Shown here: one piece after another, positions 26,067-34,566 of the stretch
How the letters are laid out: the number at the start of each line of letters is the position of its first letter
Numbering within the stretch: position 1 is the first letter of the stretch
NCBI GenBank assembly: GCA_963713965.1
Contig: OY970217.1
Coordinates: 3,534,001-3,598,000, forward strand
DNA: 64,000 nucleotides
Source: CALAGB01 sp963713965
Lineage (GTDB): Bacteria; Chloroflexota; Chloroflexia; Thermomicrobiales; Thermomicrobiaceae
Reading direction: 5' to 3'
Translations under genes and position numbers: made by a program
Notes under the pieces: model-generated
Seen by the model: only the letters and a program-made list of their open reading frames with translations
The model's database searches: none
What the model was told of the DNA's origin: nothing

Positions 26067-27204
26067 GGATCGAAAGCAGGTCTCGGACGGAACCGAGAAC
26101 CGTGTCGACTGAAACCGCAACCATGCAGCCCGCGCCTTCGTCGCGCGAAAGGCTGAGATCTCCACAACGTGGACACGAAAGCCCGGCTGTGATCACGCGA
26201 TGCCGCCGCGTATCTCCCCACGGACCGTAGCAGGCGATGTCACTTGGACCGAAAATGTGAACGGTTGGCGTGTCAACCGCAACCGCCAGATGTAGAGGCC
26301 CGCTATCGACTCCCGCAACGACTCGAGCTTGATCAAACACCGCGGCCAGACAGCCGACGTTGGTCTGCCCCGCGATGGACGTAAGACGCGACTGCGCCGC
26401 CTCCACAATGCGCGCCACGTATGGTCGTTCTGCTTCGCTCCCGGTCAGAATCACGGACAGCCCGTCCTCCGCCAACGAATCGGCGACCCGAGCCCAGCGA
26501 TCAGTGGGCCACTGTTTGACTGGCGCGCCGCTTCCCGGGTGGATCACGGCAAACGGGCGTTCGATGCCGACCGACGTCAGCAGCGCTGCCGCCGAAGATC
26601 GGTAATGGTTCGTCACGTTCCACCGCAGAGGATCACACAAAGGTGTGGGAAGATGGTCGTCAATTTCCGCCCCGAGCATCCTAGCGGTGCAGTCAAGCAG
26701 TTCGACGTTCCGCGCCGCCCAGTGTTGGGAACGAACTTGGACGGATGCAGTCAACAGCCCGTTCATTGACGGGTGCTCCGCCCCAATGATCTTGGGAGCG
26801 CCAGCTAGGCGTGCCACAAGTCCCTCCCACCAATGGTCATCACGCAGAATGACGATGGCGGCCGGTCGAGCGTCCCGCAGCTTGTCCGCTTCACCTAACA
26901 AGAGTCGATATGGCTGCCACGGCGTGTCGCCGTCGTTTCGATTGAACCCTGGAAATGGGATGGTGATGATCTCGTCGACGTCCGTGTCGTTCGCGGCGAC
27001 GGCCTGAGACCAGGGCCCGACAGCCAACGTGATGTGCCAATCTTGCAACGCCTCACGGAAGCGTTTAAGACCCGGCCGTAGAAACAGGACGTCGCCCAGG
27101 TGGTCAGGGCGCACGAGCAAGATATGCCGCGGGATCGGCTCGTAGATCGGCCGCGATCGAGACATGATCGTTGCGCGAACCGCAGATCGGGCAATCTCCC
27201 GCAT
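26059..27204 (-). CDS. Glycosyltransferase family 9 (heptosyltransferase-like), second copy
   Basis: 381 residues, same architecture as its neighbours: HILLVRPDHLGDVLFLRPGLKRF, VIHPGSGAPVKQWPTDRWARVADSL, then VAGVDSGPLHLAVAVDTPTVHIFGPS. Toward the C-terminus CPRCGD resembles the Cys-rich tail of the first copy. The three GT9 proteins are clearly divergent from one another, so each likely adds a different residue. Start and the previous stop share one base (TGATG). Confidence 0.9.
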   Translation of the reverse strand: MREIARSAVRATIMSRSRPIYEPIPRHILLVRPDHLGDVLFLRPGLKRFREALQDWHITLAVGPWSQAVAANDTDVDEIITIPFPGFNRNDGDTPWQPYRLLLGEADKLRDARPAAIVILRDDHWWEGLVARLAGAPKIIGAEHPSMNGLLTASVQVRSQHWAARNVELLDCTARMLGAEIDDHLPTPLCDPLRWNVTNHYRSSAAALLTSVGIERPFAVIHPGSGAPVKQWPTDRWARVADSLAEDGLSVILTGSEAERPYVARIVEAAQSRLTSIAGQTNVGCLAAVFDQARVVAGVDSGPLHLAVAVDTPTVHIFGPSDIACYGPWGDTRRHRVITAGLSCPRCGDLSLSRDEGAGCMVAVSVDTVLGSVRDLLSIHG

Positions 27205-28334
27205 CAGGAAGTCCCGGCTGGTTCGGAGACCGCAAGCAGTCTCTCGCAGGTTCGAAGAACGTCGGAGACGGAGACCATACTGATATCGGCGTTTTCGTCC
27301 GATTGAGGGTTCGGTCGACGCAGGTCCCTGGCACCGTTTGCTGGGGCCTTGAATCCTGAGCTGCAGACCTCGCTGTTCGGCCCAAGTGGCCGATACATAT
27401 CCGGGTCGGTCGGTCCAAAGATCGTCACGGTTGGTGTTCCCACCGCGCTGGCCAAATGTGACATGCCGCTGTCGTTGCCGGCAAAGAGCTGGGCTCGTTC
27501 GCAGACAGCGGCGAGTTCTGGAATCGACAGCTGTCCCGAGAGATCAAGGACTTCGCCATCCGTGAAATCGACCGTCCCTTGAGTGGCGGATTGATCCGAG
27601 TCCGCGCCAACCACGACCACGCTCGCGCGGTTCCGGTGGATGAGCTCGGATGCCAACGCCCCGAACATCTCAGCCGGCCAGCGCTTGGAGAGAAAGCTCG
27701 ATCCGGGGTTGACCGCGCCTCCGGGGTGGATCACGACGATCGGACCCGGCAATCCATCCAACAACCGATTCGCCGCTTGGCGCGCTTCGTACAGGGAGCA
27801 ATATTCAGGTTTTGGATCGAAGTTGACCGCGCCAACCACCTTTGCTACGCGCAGATAGAGGTCGGTTTCATGCTCCCCGGGTTTCGGCGGCACACGCCTG
27901 GTCAGTCCGACACCTCTTCCTGAACTGTCGATGCCGGCGCGCTCAGGAATACCTGAAACGAAGAGGAGGCTGTTGACGATTGGAGAACGATCCAGACTGA
28001 CACCAAGGTCGTATCGACCTTGCCGAACTCGACGCGCAAGCCTGAGAAATCCCAGGATGGTGAGCGTGTCAGGATAGCGGTAGACCGAATGGACCTGTGG
28101 GTTGTTGCGTAGCGCCTCGGCGCACCAGGACGTGGTTAGAACGTCGATCACGGCGTCCGGAAATCGCGAGCCGATCGCTCGCAGAGCGGGAGTCGCCATC
28201 ATCACGTCGCCGAAGCAGCATGGCTTGACGACCAAGATACGGCGGACGCTGTCCGGAGCTGGAGGCTCAGCATTGGCCGGTCGTCTTGATCGATCAAGAG
28301 CGCGGGAAAGAATGCTGACGACCTGATCACGCAT
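27204..28334 (-). CDS. Glycosyltransferase family 9 (heptosyltransferase-like), third copy
   Basis: 376 residues: RILVVKPCCFGDVMMATPALRAIG, IVVIHPGGAVNPGSSFLSKRW, FAGNDSGMSHLASAVGTPTVTIFGPTDP. The N-terminal 30 residues before the Rossmann strand are basic and may contact the membrane. It starts seven bases after the fabZ stop and overlaps the next GT9 gene, so it is firmly in the fabZ-led operon. Confidence 0.9.
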   Translation of the reverse strand: MRDQVVSILSRALDRSRRPANAEPPAPDSVRRILVVKPCCFGDVMMATPALRAIGSRFPDAVIDVLTTSWCAEALRNNPQVHSVYRYPDTLTILGFLRLARRVRQGRYDLGVSLDRSPIVNSLLFVSGIPERAGIDSSGRGVGLTRRVPPKPGEHETDLYLRVAKVVGAVNFDPKPEYCSLYEARQAANRLLDGLPGPIVVIHPGGAVNPGSSFLSKRWPAEMFGALASELIHRNRASVVVVGADSDQSATQGTVDFTDGEVLDLSGQLSIPELAAVCERAQLFAGNDSGMSHLASAVGTPTVTIFGPTDPDMYRPLGPNSEVCSSGFKAPANGARDLRRPNPQSDENADISMVSVSDVLRTCERLLAVSEPAGTS

Positions 28335-28341
28335 GGATCGA

Positions 28342-28782
28342 TCAGGATTCAGATGTGTCGTTGATGACCGCGAACATCAGCTGTCCCTTTGCGGCCAATT
28401 GACCGTCGACAGTCGCCTCAGCGTTGCCGATTCCGACTCCGCGGCGCATCTTGCCAACTTCGACCTCGAGTCGAAGCACGTCCCCAGGAATCACCTGGCG
28501 CTTGAAACGCACACCGTCGATCCCCGCGAAGAGCGCCAGTTTGCCGCGATTCTCCTCCATGCCTAGTAGGGCTACGGCGCCAACCTGGGCCAAGGCTTCA
28601 ACAATGAGCACGCCGGGCATCACCGGATGATCGGGGAAATGTCCCTGGAAGAATGGATCGCCCATAGTGACGTTCTTGATGCCCACCGCGTGTTTGCCGT
28701 ATTCGATCTCGATGATGCGATCGACGAGGAGAAATGGATAGCGGTGCGGGATGATTTCCTGAATCTGCCTGGCATCAAGCAA
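28342..28782 (-). CDS. fabZ: 3-hydroxyacyl-[acyl-carrier-protein] dehydratase FabZ
   Basis: Dehydrates 3-hydroxyacyl-ACP in type II fatty acid synthesis. 146 residues, hot-dog fold, with the catalytic His48 in GHFPDHPVMPG and Glu62 in IVEALAQ; the IPHRYPFLLVDR opening is diagnostic. AAGGAG three bases before the ATG. In Gram-negative bacteria fabZ usually sits among lipid A genes; here it leads a glycosyltransferase operon, which suggests coordination of lipid and glycan synthesis for one glycolipid (inference). Confidence 0.95.
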   Translation of the reverse strand: MLDARQIQEIIPHRYPFLLVDRIIEIEYGKHAVGIKNVTMGDPFFQGHFPDHPVMPGVLIVEALAQVGAVALLGMEENRGKLALFAGIDGVRFKRQVIPGDVLRLEVEVGKMRRGVGIGNAEATVDGQLAAKGQLMFAVINDTSES

Positions 28783-28887
28783 TGCGCGCTCCTTATGCGG
28801 GGCCTCTGGCGTCGGAACCGTGGAATCGTTCGGAGTCTATGATGCCGCGGGCAACGCGTCAACCGCTTGAAGAGGCGCAGCGCACCT

Positions 28888-30177
28888 CTAATTGATGAGA
28901 TCGTTCCGGCGCCAGAGCAATTGCTCGCGTGAGGGGCCGAGTCCAACCATGGAGACCGGTACTCCGAGAAGCTCCTCGAGTCGATCGACGTAGCGCTTGG
29001 CGTTCACCGGTAGCTGCGTGTACTCGGTGAGCTCCGACGTGTCTGACTGCCAGCCTGGCATCGACTCAAAGATCGGAGTGACCTGACCGTAGACCGCAGC
29101 TACCGCGTGTGGAGCGGTCAGCTGCTTACCGTCGAGCTCATAGCCGACGCAGATCTGAATCTCGTCCAGCGGGTCGAGAATGTCGAGTTTGGTGACCGCG
29201 GCGTGCGTGACGCCATTAAGCCGCACCGAGTAACGGGCGGCAATTGCGTCAAACCAACCTGTGCGCCGCGGCCGTCCGGTGGTTGTGCCAAATTCCCGTC
29301 CACGCTGGCGAAGCTGTTCGCCAGTTTCGTCGTTCAGCTCGCTCGGATATGGTCCCGCACCGACTCGCGTCGTGTAGGCCTTGTACACGGAGACTACCGA
29401 CGTCACCTGGGTCGGTCCCACTCCCGCCCCCTGACAGGCTCCAGCAGCAGTAGGTGAGGTCGACGTAACGTATGGGTAGGTACCGTAGTCGATATCGAGC
29501 AGCGCGGCCTGGGCACCTTCGATCAGGATCGATTTGCCCGCTTCGATGGCATCCTGAACCATGATTTCAGAGGCGACCACTCGCGGCCCGAGCGTCTCTC
29601 CATATGCCGCGAACTGCTCCAGCATCTCTTGCAGGTCGAGCGGCTCCGCACCGTACAGGCTGGACAGGAGGATGTTCTTTTCCGGCACGACCATGTTCAG
29701 GCGTTCGATCAGGGACTTCTCATCGAGCAGATCTGCCATGCGCACGCCACGACGCCCCGCCTTGTCCTCATAGGCCGGCCCGTTGCCCCGGAGGGTTGTT
29801 CCAATGCTGTGTGACCCGCGTCGCTCTTCCTCGAGCTGATCGAGGAGCGGATGGAAGGGCATGATGACGTTGGCGCGATCGCTGATGAAGACGTGGGACA
29901 GGTCGATACCGCGGCTGCTTAGATCGTCAAATTCGGCGATGAGATCGCCTGGCGGGATGGCAACTCCGGCGCCAATGACGCAGTCACAGCCCGGATGAAG
30001 CACACCAGACGGGACCAGATGAAACTTGAATACGCCGTCTTTGGTCTGAACAGTGTGGCCGGCATTCGTGCTGCCGTTGGGGCGAACCACCATACTGGCG
30101 CGAGATGCCAGCGCATCCGTGATCTTGCCCTTGCCTTCGTCGCCCCACTGACCGCCGATGATGATGGTAACCGCCAC
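28888..30177 (-). CDS. purA: Adenylosuccinate synthetase
   Basis: Joins IMP and aspartate with GTP to adenylosuccinate, first step from IMP to AMP. From a GTG with AAGGGGG five bases upstream it is 429 residues, the usual length. It has the GTP P-loop GGQWGDEGKGK at 8-18, the NAGHTV segment of the IMP site, and the C-terminal GRPRRTGWFDA and base-recognition motifs. An ATG 57 bases earlier would fall in the leader hairpin and give a non-conserved extension. Confidence 0.95.
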   Translation of the reverse strand: MAVTIIIGGQWGDEGKGKITDALASRASMVVRPNGSTNAGHTVQTKDGVFKFHLVPSGVLHPGCDCVIGAGVAIPPGDLIAEFDDLSSRGIDLSHVFISDRANVIMPFHPLLDQLEEERRGSHSIGTTLRGNGPAYEDKAGRRGVRMADLLDEKSLIERLNMVVPEKNILLSSLYGAEPLDLQEMLEQFAAYGETLGPRVVASEIMVQDAIEAGKSILIEGAQAALLDIDYGTYPYVTSTSPTAAGACQGAGVGPTQVTSVVSVYKAYTTRVGAGPYPSELNDETGEQLRQRGREFGTTTGRPRRTGWFDAIAARYSVRLNGVTHAAVTKLDILDPLDEIQICVGYELDGKQLTAPHAVAAVYGQVTPIFESMPGWQSDTSELTEYTQLPVNAKRYVDRLEELLGVPVSMVGLGPSREQLLWRRNDLIN

Positions 30178-30205
30178 GCCGACCCCCTTGTCAGGCACAC
30201 TCAAC

Positions 30206-30245
30206 GGTCCGCGAGCAGGACTCTCGCGGACCATCGACTACTATA
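30206..30245 (-). promoter_or_regulatory. purA -10 element and 5' leader hairpin
   Basis: TATAGT preceded by TGT is a good -10. From about +1 the transcript would begin with a perfect 10-bp hairpin (GGTCCGCGAG and complement, 7-base loop) ending about 28 bases before the GTG start. Such 5'-end hairpins can protect an mRNA; an operator is the alternative. Confidence 0.45.
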
Positions 30246-30286
30246 ACACGCTCACAGTCGACGGCGGGATGCGTGTCCGGACGTCG

Positions 30287-31321
30287 CTAGACCTTCACCA
30301 CGCGCGAATCGCGCAGCTGCTCGAAGAGTTCAAGTTCGTGCTCGTTGAGGTCGGTTGGAAGCCGAACTTTTATGCGGGCCAACAGATCCCCTCGCGGTTT
30401 CCCATTGAGAGAGGGAATCCCTTTCCCGCGTAATCGGAAGAGCTGCCCGTTCTGCGTCCCCTTCGGAATGCGAAGCTCGACCGGTCCATCGAGAGTGGGA
30501 ATGCGAGCCTCACCGCCCAAAATCGCGGTGTAGAGGGGCACGTCGGCTTCGGTTCTGATGTTGTCGCCGTCGAGCTCAAAGCGCGGATCCGGCTTGATCG
30601 TGACGTTCAGATAGATGTCGCCGTTTGGACCGCCTGACACACCGCGTGATCCCTGTCCAGCGATGCGTACCTTGGAACCGGTCCGAACGCCTGCGGGGAC
30701 TTTGACTTCCAATGTCTTCGTGCGGCGGATGTATCCGTCGCCGTTGCAGACCGGGCAGACATTGTTGCCGCTCAATCCGCTGCCGTGGCAAGTCTCGCAC
30801 TGCTCCTGGACCTGCACGTCAAATCGACGCGTTGTTCCCGTATAGGCATCGACCAGGCTGATTTCAAGTGCGTATTCAAAGTCTTGCCCGCGCTGCGGTT
30901 GTGGACGAGTGCGGCGACGTGTTGTAGTGCGCCCAAACGTATCGCCAAACAACGTCTCGAAGAAATCAGAGAAGCCCGACGAATCGCCAGTCTGCTGCTC
31001 GTAACGTGGACCGCGTCCAGAAGTGCGCCCGCCCGAGAACCAATCAGAGAAGTCTCCGGAGGAGGTTGTCGTTCCGCTGGAGGTCGTCTGCTGATAGCGC
31101 TCCCAGTCCGAACCATAACGGTCGTAGCGCGAGCGCTTCTCCGAGTCCTTCAGCACCTCGTAGGCTTCGTTGATCTCTTTGAACTTTTCTTCCGCGGAAG
31201 CGTCGGTCTTGTTGACGTCCGGGTGATATTGGCGTGCCTTCTTGCGATAGGCGGACTTGATCGCCTTCTCGTCAGCGTCACGGGGCACCCCAAGAATCTC
31301 GTAATAATCTTTGAACTGCAT
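30287..31321 (-). CDS. dnaJ: DnaJ/Hsp40 co-chaperone with a half-size zinc region
   Basis: Stimulates DnaK and delivers substrates. 344 residues: J domain with HPD at 33-35, a Gly/Ser/Thr-rich linker with SDFFETLFGD, a short central region, then the two beta-sandwich substrate domains. The central region holds only two CxxCxGxG motifs (CETCHGSG about 174, CPVCNGDG about 186) where classical DnaJ has four, so at most one zinc site forms. GAGGGG precedes the ATG. grpE and dnaK are not adjacent. Confidence 0.92.
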   Translation of the reverse strand: MQFKDYYEILGVPRDADEKAIKSAYRKKARQYHPDVNKTDASAEEKFKEINEAYEVLKDSEKRSRYDRYGSDWERYQQTTSSGTTTSSGDFSDWFSGGRTSGRGPRYEQQTGDSSGFSDFFETLFGDTFGRTTTRRRTRPQPQRGQDFEYALEISLVDAYTGTTRRFDVQVQEQCETCHGSGLSGNNVCPVCNGDGYIRRTKTLEVKVPAGVRTGSKVRIAGQGSRGVSGGPNGDIYLNVTIKPDPRFELDGDNIRTEADVPLYTAILGGEARIPTLDGPVELRIPKGTQNGQLFRLRGKGIPSLNGKPRGDLLARIKVRLPTDLNEHELELFEQLRDSRVVKV

Positions 31322-31363
31322 CGACCCCTCGGATCAGTCAACACGCAAAACCCGAACGTCACT

Positions 31364-31393
31364 ATTGTACAATCTTGAGTCGGACGGTGTCAA
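31364..31393 (-). promoter_or_regulatory. Promoter of dnaJ
   Basis: TTGACA, 18 bases, TACAAT on the minus strand, about 40 bases before the dnaJ start. Near-consensus sigma-70 type. No CIRCE-like repeat is visible around it. Confidence 0.7.
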
Positions 31394-31490
31394 ACTTCTT
31401 GTACCGATTTGAGCTACCCAACTCGCGTTGAAAGGCCGGTCGGATTGAGTGCGGAAATAGGTGATTGATTCAACGCGCAGTGACAAGGAA

Positions 31491-31514
31491 CCCGAGGCGA
31501 TTGATCGCCTCGGG
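31491..31514 (-). terminator. Stem-loop after the DUF4013 gene
   Basis: Perfect 11-bp repeat (CCCGAGGCGAT and complement, two unpaired bases between) 36 bases past the stop; followed on the minus strand by TTCCTTGT, a weak U-tract. Confidence 0.6.
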
Positions 31515-31549
31515 TAGTTCTCCAATAGTCCAATGGATACGGCCAATGC

Positions 31550-32236
31550 CTACACGCTGGGGCCTGGGATGATCGCGCTGGTGTCGACCGGAACGTACTG
31601 CCCCATCCGTCGCCAGAATTGTCCATACAGGTGGCTCAACATCACGATCGAAAGGAACGACGTGAAGAGCACACCAACGAAGCACAGGATAAGTCCGAAA
31701 CTCGCCGCGAAGCGGAGAGCTACCGTCATGCCGACGATGATCAGCAGCGAAACCGCGTTGTCGCGCGCGACATTTACGATGCCCGCGAAGTCGAAGGCAG
31801 CCGAAATGTTGTCCTGCATCACGACGCGACCAATGACGACGGGAGCAATGAAGGCGATCGCCAGTCCAAGAATCAAGTCGACGCCCCATACGCCAACAAA
31901 CATCAGTCCGCCGAGGGCAGACAGTGCGCCATTTGACGAGCTGCTCATGGCGGCCAGTGGGATCGCCGCGCAGAATGCGAGGACGATAAGTGGAATAGCC
32001 CAGACGAGCATGGCCACCCATGCCTTGAACCCACGGATGAAATCGCCGCCGAAGTCATTCCATTCTGGAAGGGGAAGTTCATAGCCGTTCGCGACGTTCT
32101 GCGCTGTGCGAACCCAATAGCCGAAGACGACGAACCATCCAAAGATAGGGATTATCGACAGCAACCCGCCGATCAAGACCTTGCTGAGCCACGACTTGTC
32201 CTCGAACACGTATGATATCGAACGTCCGATGTCCAT
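31550..32236 (-). CDS. DUF4013 family membrane protein
   Basis: 228 residues, about five or six transmembrane helices in paired arrangement. The N-terminus WLSKVLIGGLLSIIPIFGWFVVFGY and the LPEWNDFGGDFIRGFKAWV segment match DUF4013, found in archaea and Chloroflexota, with no known function. GGAGGGGAG lies just upstream of the ATG. It has its own promoter and terminator, so it is probably monocistronic. Confidence 0.82.
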   Translation of the reverse strand: MDIGRSISYVFEDKSWLSKVLIGGLLSIIPIFGWFVVFGYWVRTAQNVANGYELPLPEWNDFGGDFIRGFKAWVAMLVWAIPLIVLAFCAAIPLAAMSSSSNGALSALGGLMFVGVWGVDLILGLAIAFIAPVVIGRVVMQDNISAAFDFAGIVNVARDNAVSLLIIVGMTVALRFAASFGLILCFVGVLFTSFLSIVMLSHLYGQFWRRMGQYVPVDTSAIIPGPSV

Positions 32237-32310
32237 CTAACGTCTCCCCTCCTGCGAAGTGATGGCGCGTGAACCGTTGATCGCTGATGAGTTGTCGGCG
32301 TACGAACAGG

Positions 32311-32339
32311 ATCGTAGCAGGAATTTCACAATACGTAAA
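32311..32339 (-). promoter_or_regulatory. Candidate promoter of the DUF4013 gene
   Basis: TTTACG, 17 bases, TACGAT, about 75 bases before the ATG. Confidence 0.4.
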
Positions 32340-32404
32340 GTCGGAGAAGGTAGGTTTGTGCAGCAACGTAAGGGTGTGAGCTTACCTTGGTGAAGTCGCG
32401 AGTC

Positions 32405-33628
32405 TCAACCGTTGGTTGGTGATGTTCTCTTGAGTGCGTACTCATACGCGAACTCGACTGTAAGCGCGAGGTGTTCCCAGAGAAAGTGGTTAGCAACTCG
32501 ACGTTGCGCTTCAATTCCAATTCTCTGAGCACGGGAGTCGTCGTCAAGGAGTTCGGACGCCTGTCGGATCATGGCGTCGACGTCGTTGGGCGGCACGAGC
32601 GACCCGGAATTGCCATCCTCGATCATAGACGCGTTCTCGCCGACGCGGTTTGTCACCACTGGAACTCCCGATGCCATCAGTTCGAGCAGCTTGACCGAGC
32701 ATTTGGAACGATTGACGAGGTTGTCGTCAAACGGATGGATGGCCACATTTCCCAATTGGAGCAGCGACGGGATCGACTCAGGCTCGGTCCAGCCAGAAAA
32801 GACGACTGAATCGTGTGCTCCACGGTCACTCAGATTCCGCTGGATCTCTGCCTCGGCCCGTCCATCTGCTGAGGCGCCCACCACGAGCAGGACGGCATCC
32901 GGAATGCGCTTTCGGATGCCTTGTATCACATGAACCACGGCGAGCGGTGAAAACTCAACGAATCGGGTATAGAGCAGCACAACGTGGCGCGACTGAACCG
33001 CCATCCTGATCTGGGCAGGTACGAGATCTCGTCTTGCGTTGGTAATGGCGTGAAAGTGATTACGAGTCAGACCATTGGGAACGTAGAAGACGGCTTCTTC
33101 ACGCGCTCCGAGCGAGAGCGCTCGATCATGTAGCTCGTGGCTGGCGACCGTGACGGCAGCTGCCCGTCGTGGCCACGTTCGCTCTTGCCAGTCGAATAGG
33201 CGACGCTGCAAAGGTCCATACGCGCCAAGCTCGTTCCAACCCCCATCTCCTTCCCAGTCATCCATGTCGACCACGACCGATAACCGTCGGGAGAGGCGGC
33301 GCGCGGCAAGATCACCGAAGCCTTTGGGTTTGAACAGGTGGATCAAGTCAGACTCGTGTCTGGTCGTCTCACGAGTCATCTCGCGCACCGCCAAGGGAAA
33401 CAGAAGGGGGCTGGCGGCGCGGGTGTTGAGGATCGGTACGCCGAGTTCAACGACCCGCTTGCCGCGATCCGCGGGGTGATCCCAGGGCGTGGTCGTGAGG
33501 GCGAAATCCCATCGCTGAGACAAGGATACGGCGATGCCGAGCGCGCGAGCCCTCAAGGTTGCCTTCGGGCGAAGACCAAACGTGCCGAGCATCATGACCG
33601 ATGGCCGGCGGTGAGATTTGAGGCTCAC
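32405..33628 (-). CDS. Glycosyltransferase family 4-like protein
   Basis: 407 residues of GT-B type. N-terminal domain starts VMMLGTFGLRPKATLRARA; the C-terminal donor domain has VVLLYTRFVEF, VVFSGWTEPESIPSLLQLGNV and VKLLELMASGVPVVTNRVGENASMI, the nucleotide-sugar site, with a Lys-Leu-Leu-Glu version of the EX7E motif. DMDDWEGDGGWNELG is a conspicuous acidic insert. It stands alone between the DUF4013 gene and lexA, not in the fabZ operon, but may serve the same surface glycan. Confidence 0.85.
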   Translation of the reverse strand: MSLKSHRRPSVMMLGTFGLRPKATLRARALGIAVSLSQRWDFALTTTPWDHPADRGKRVVELGVPILNTRAASPLLFPLAVREMTRETTRHESDLIHLFKPKGFGDLAARRLSRRLSVVVDMDDWEGDGGWNELGAYGPLQRRLFDWQERTWPRRAAAVTVASHELHDRALSLGAREEAVFYVPNGLTRNHFHAITNARRDLVPAQIRMAVQSRHVVLLYTRFVEFSPLAVVHVIQGIRKRIPDAVLLVVGASADGRAEAEIQRNLSDRGAHDSVVFSGWTEPESIPSLLQLGNVAIHPFDDNLVNRSKCSVKLLELMASGVPVVTNRVGENASMIEDGNSGSLVPPNDVDAMIRQASELLDDDSRAQRIGIEAQRRVANHFLWEHLALTVEFAYEYALKRTSPTNG

Positions 33629-33760
33629 GAACCCAGCATCCCGACTCCTGCAACTAACTCAGCTGCGACCGCCACGTACAGCTGAGCGGTTCGCTCGCAG
33701 TTCTAGCACGGCCGGGAAACCTGCGCGACGCTTACCGCGGCGCGTTCGGTGAACTGGCGA

Positions 33761-34405
33761 CTAGTTAAGATACGGACGAACGACCGTGATGAGCTTCCCC
33801 TGAATCTCCACGTTGTCTGCGCTGGTGTAAATGGGATCCATTGAGGCGTTGGCCGGCTGCAGTCGCACGCGATCACCTTCGGGATAAAAGCGCTTGAGTG
33901 TTGTCTCTTTTTCGGTTCGAAGCCAGACCGCGACTGTCTCGCCATTCTCACAGGTATCCTGGTGACGCAATATCACGATATCCCCGTCGTTGATCAGCGC
34001 GTCGATCATCGACAGTCCCTTGACCCGCAACGCGAAGAGCCCATGTTCTCGGCTCCCGACCAAATCAGTACTAATCTCCAATTGTTCGGTCAATTCGTCC
34101 TGTACAAAATCATCAAGGACGGGTATCGGCTGTCCAGCCGCGATCTGACCAACGAGCGGCACGCGAACGATGTTGTGGCCCGCCGGAACACGGCCAATAA
34201 CTTCAATGCCGCGGGAGATGTTCCGATTACGGCGGATCAGGTTGCGTTGCTCGAGAATGTTGAGGTTGTAGTCGACAACGCTGGTCGACGAGATGTTCAG
34301 GTCTCGCTGGATCTCGCGAATTGTCGGTGGATAGTTGCTCTCATCGAGGAACTGCTCAATGTAATCGAGCATTGCCTGTTGTTTTCGCGAAAGGTTTCGT
34401 GCCAT
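33761..34405 (-). CDS. lexA: LexA repressor
   Basis: Represses SOS genes and cuts itself when RecA is activated. 214 residues from an ATG with GGCAGG upstream: N-terminal winged helix (about 1-70, PPTIREIQRDLNISSTSVV as recognition region), the Ala90-Gly91 cleavage bond in GQIAAGQPIP, the catalytic Ser132 in KGLSM and Lys171 in TLKRFY. The promoter carries a LexA box, so it should be autoregulated. A longer reading frame begins upstream of the -10 element and cannot be the real start. Confidence 0.96.
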   Translation of the reverse strand: MARNLSRKQQAMLDYIEQFLDESNYPPTIREIQRDLNISSTSVVDYNLNILEQRNLIRRNRNISRGIEVIGRVPAGHNIVRVPLVGQIAAGQPIPVLDDFVQDELTEQLEISTDLVGSREHGLFALRVKGLSMIDALINDGDIVILRHQDTCENGETVAVWLRTEKETTLKRFYPEGDRVRLQPANASMDPIYTSADNVEIQGKLITVVRPYLN

Positions 34406-34457
34406 TACCTGCCCTGCCTTCGCCCTGTGTAACCATAAAGCTTGGTCACCTACTGGC

Positions 34458-34487
34458 ATTATAGGTGCGAACAGATGTTCTTGTCAA
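34458..34487 (-). promoter_or_regulatory. lexA promoter with SOS box in the spacer
   Basis: TTGACA, 18 bases, TATAAT. Inside the spacer sits GAAC-AGAT-GTTC (34469-34480), a match to the Gram-positive Cheo-box half-sites GAAC and GTTC with a 4-base gap. LexA bound here would block RNA polymerase directly. The divergent cvpA gene begins about 80 bases away and could be affected too. Confidence 0.85.
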
Positions 34488-34566
34488 TGATTGCATACGC
34501 GCGAAATCCTATTGCTAACGGGGATCACGTCCATGCTTGCCTGTTTCGGACGCCAAGGAGCATGTC

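Noticed and set aside
23774..28782. Lipopolysaccharide core operon
   Set aside because: GT9 enzymes alone are not evidence for LPS; no lipid A or heptose genes are present and the organism appears to be Chloroflexota.
34406..34459. Upstream extension of lexA
   Set aside because: It begins at or upstream of the -10 element, so it would not be transcribed.
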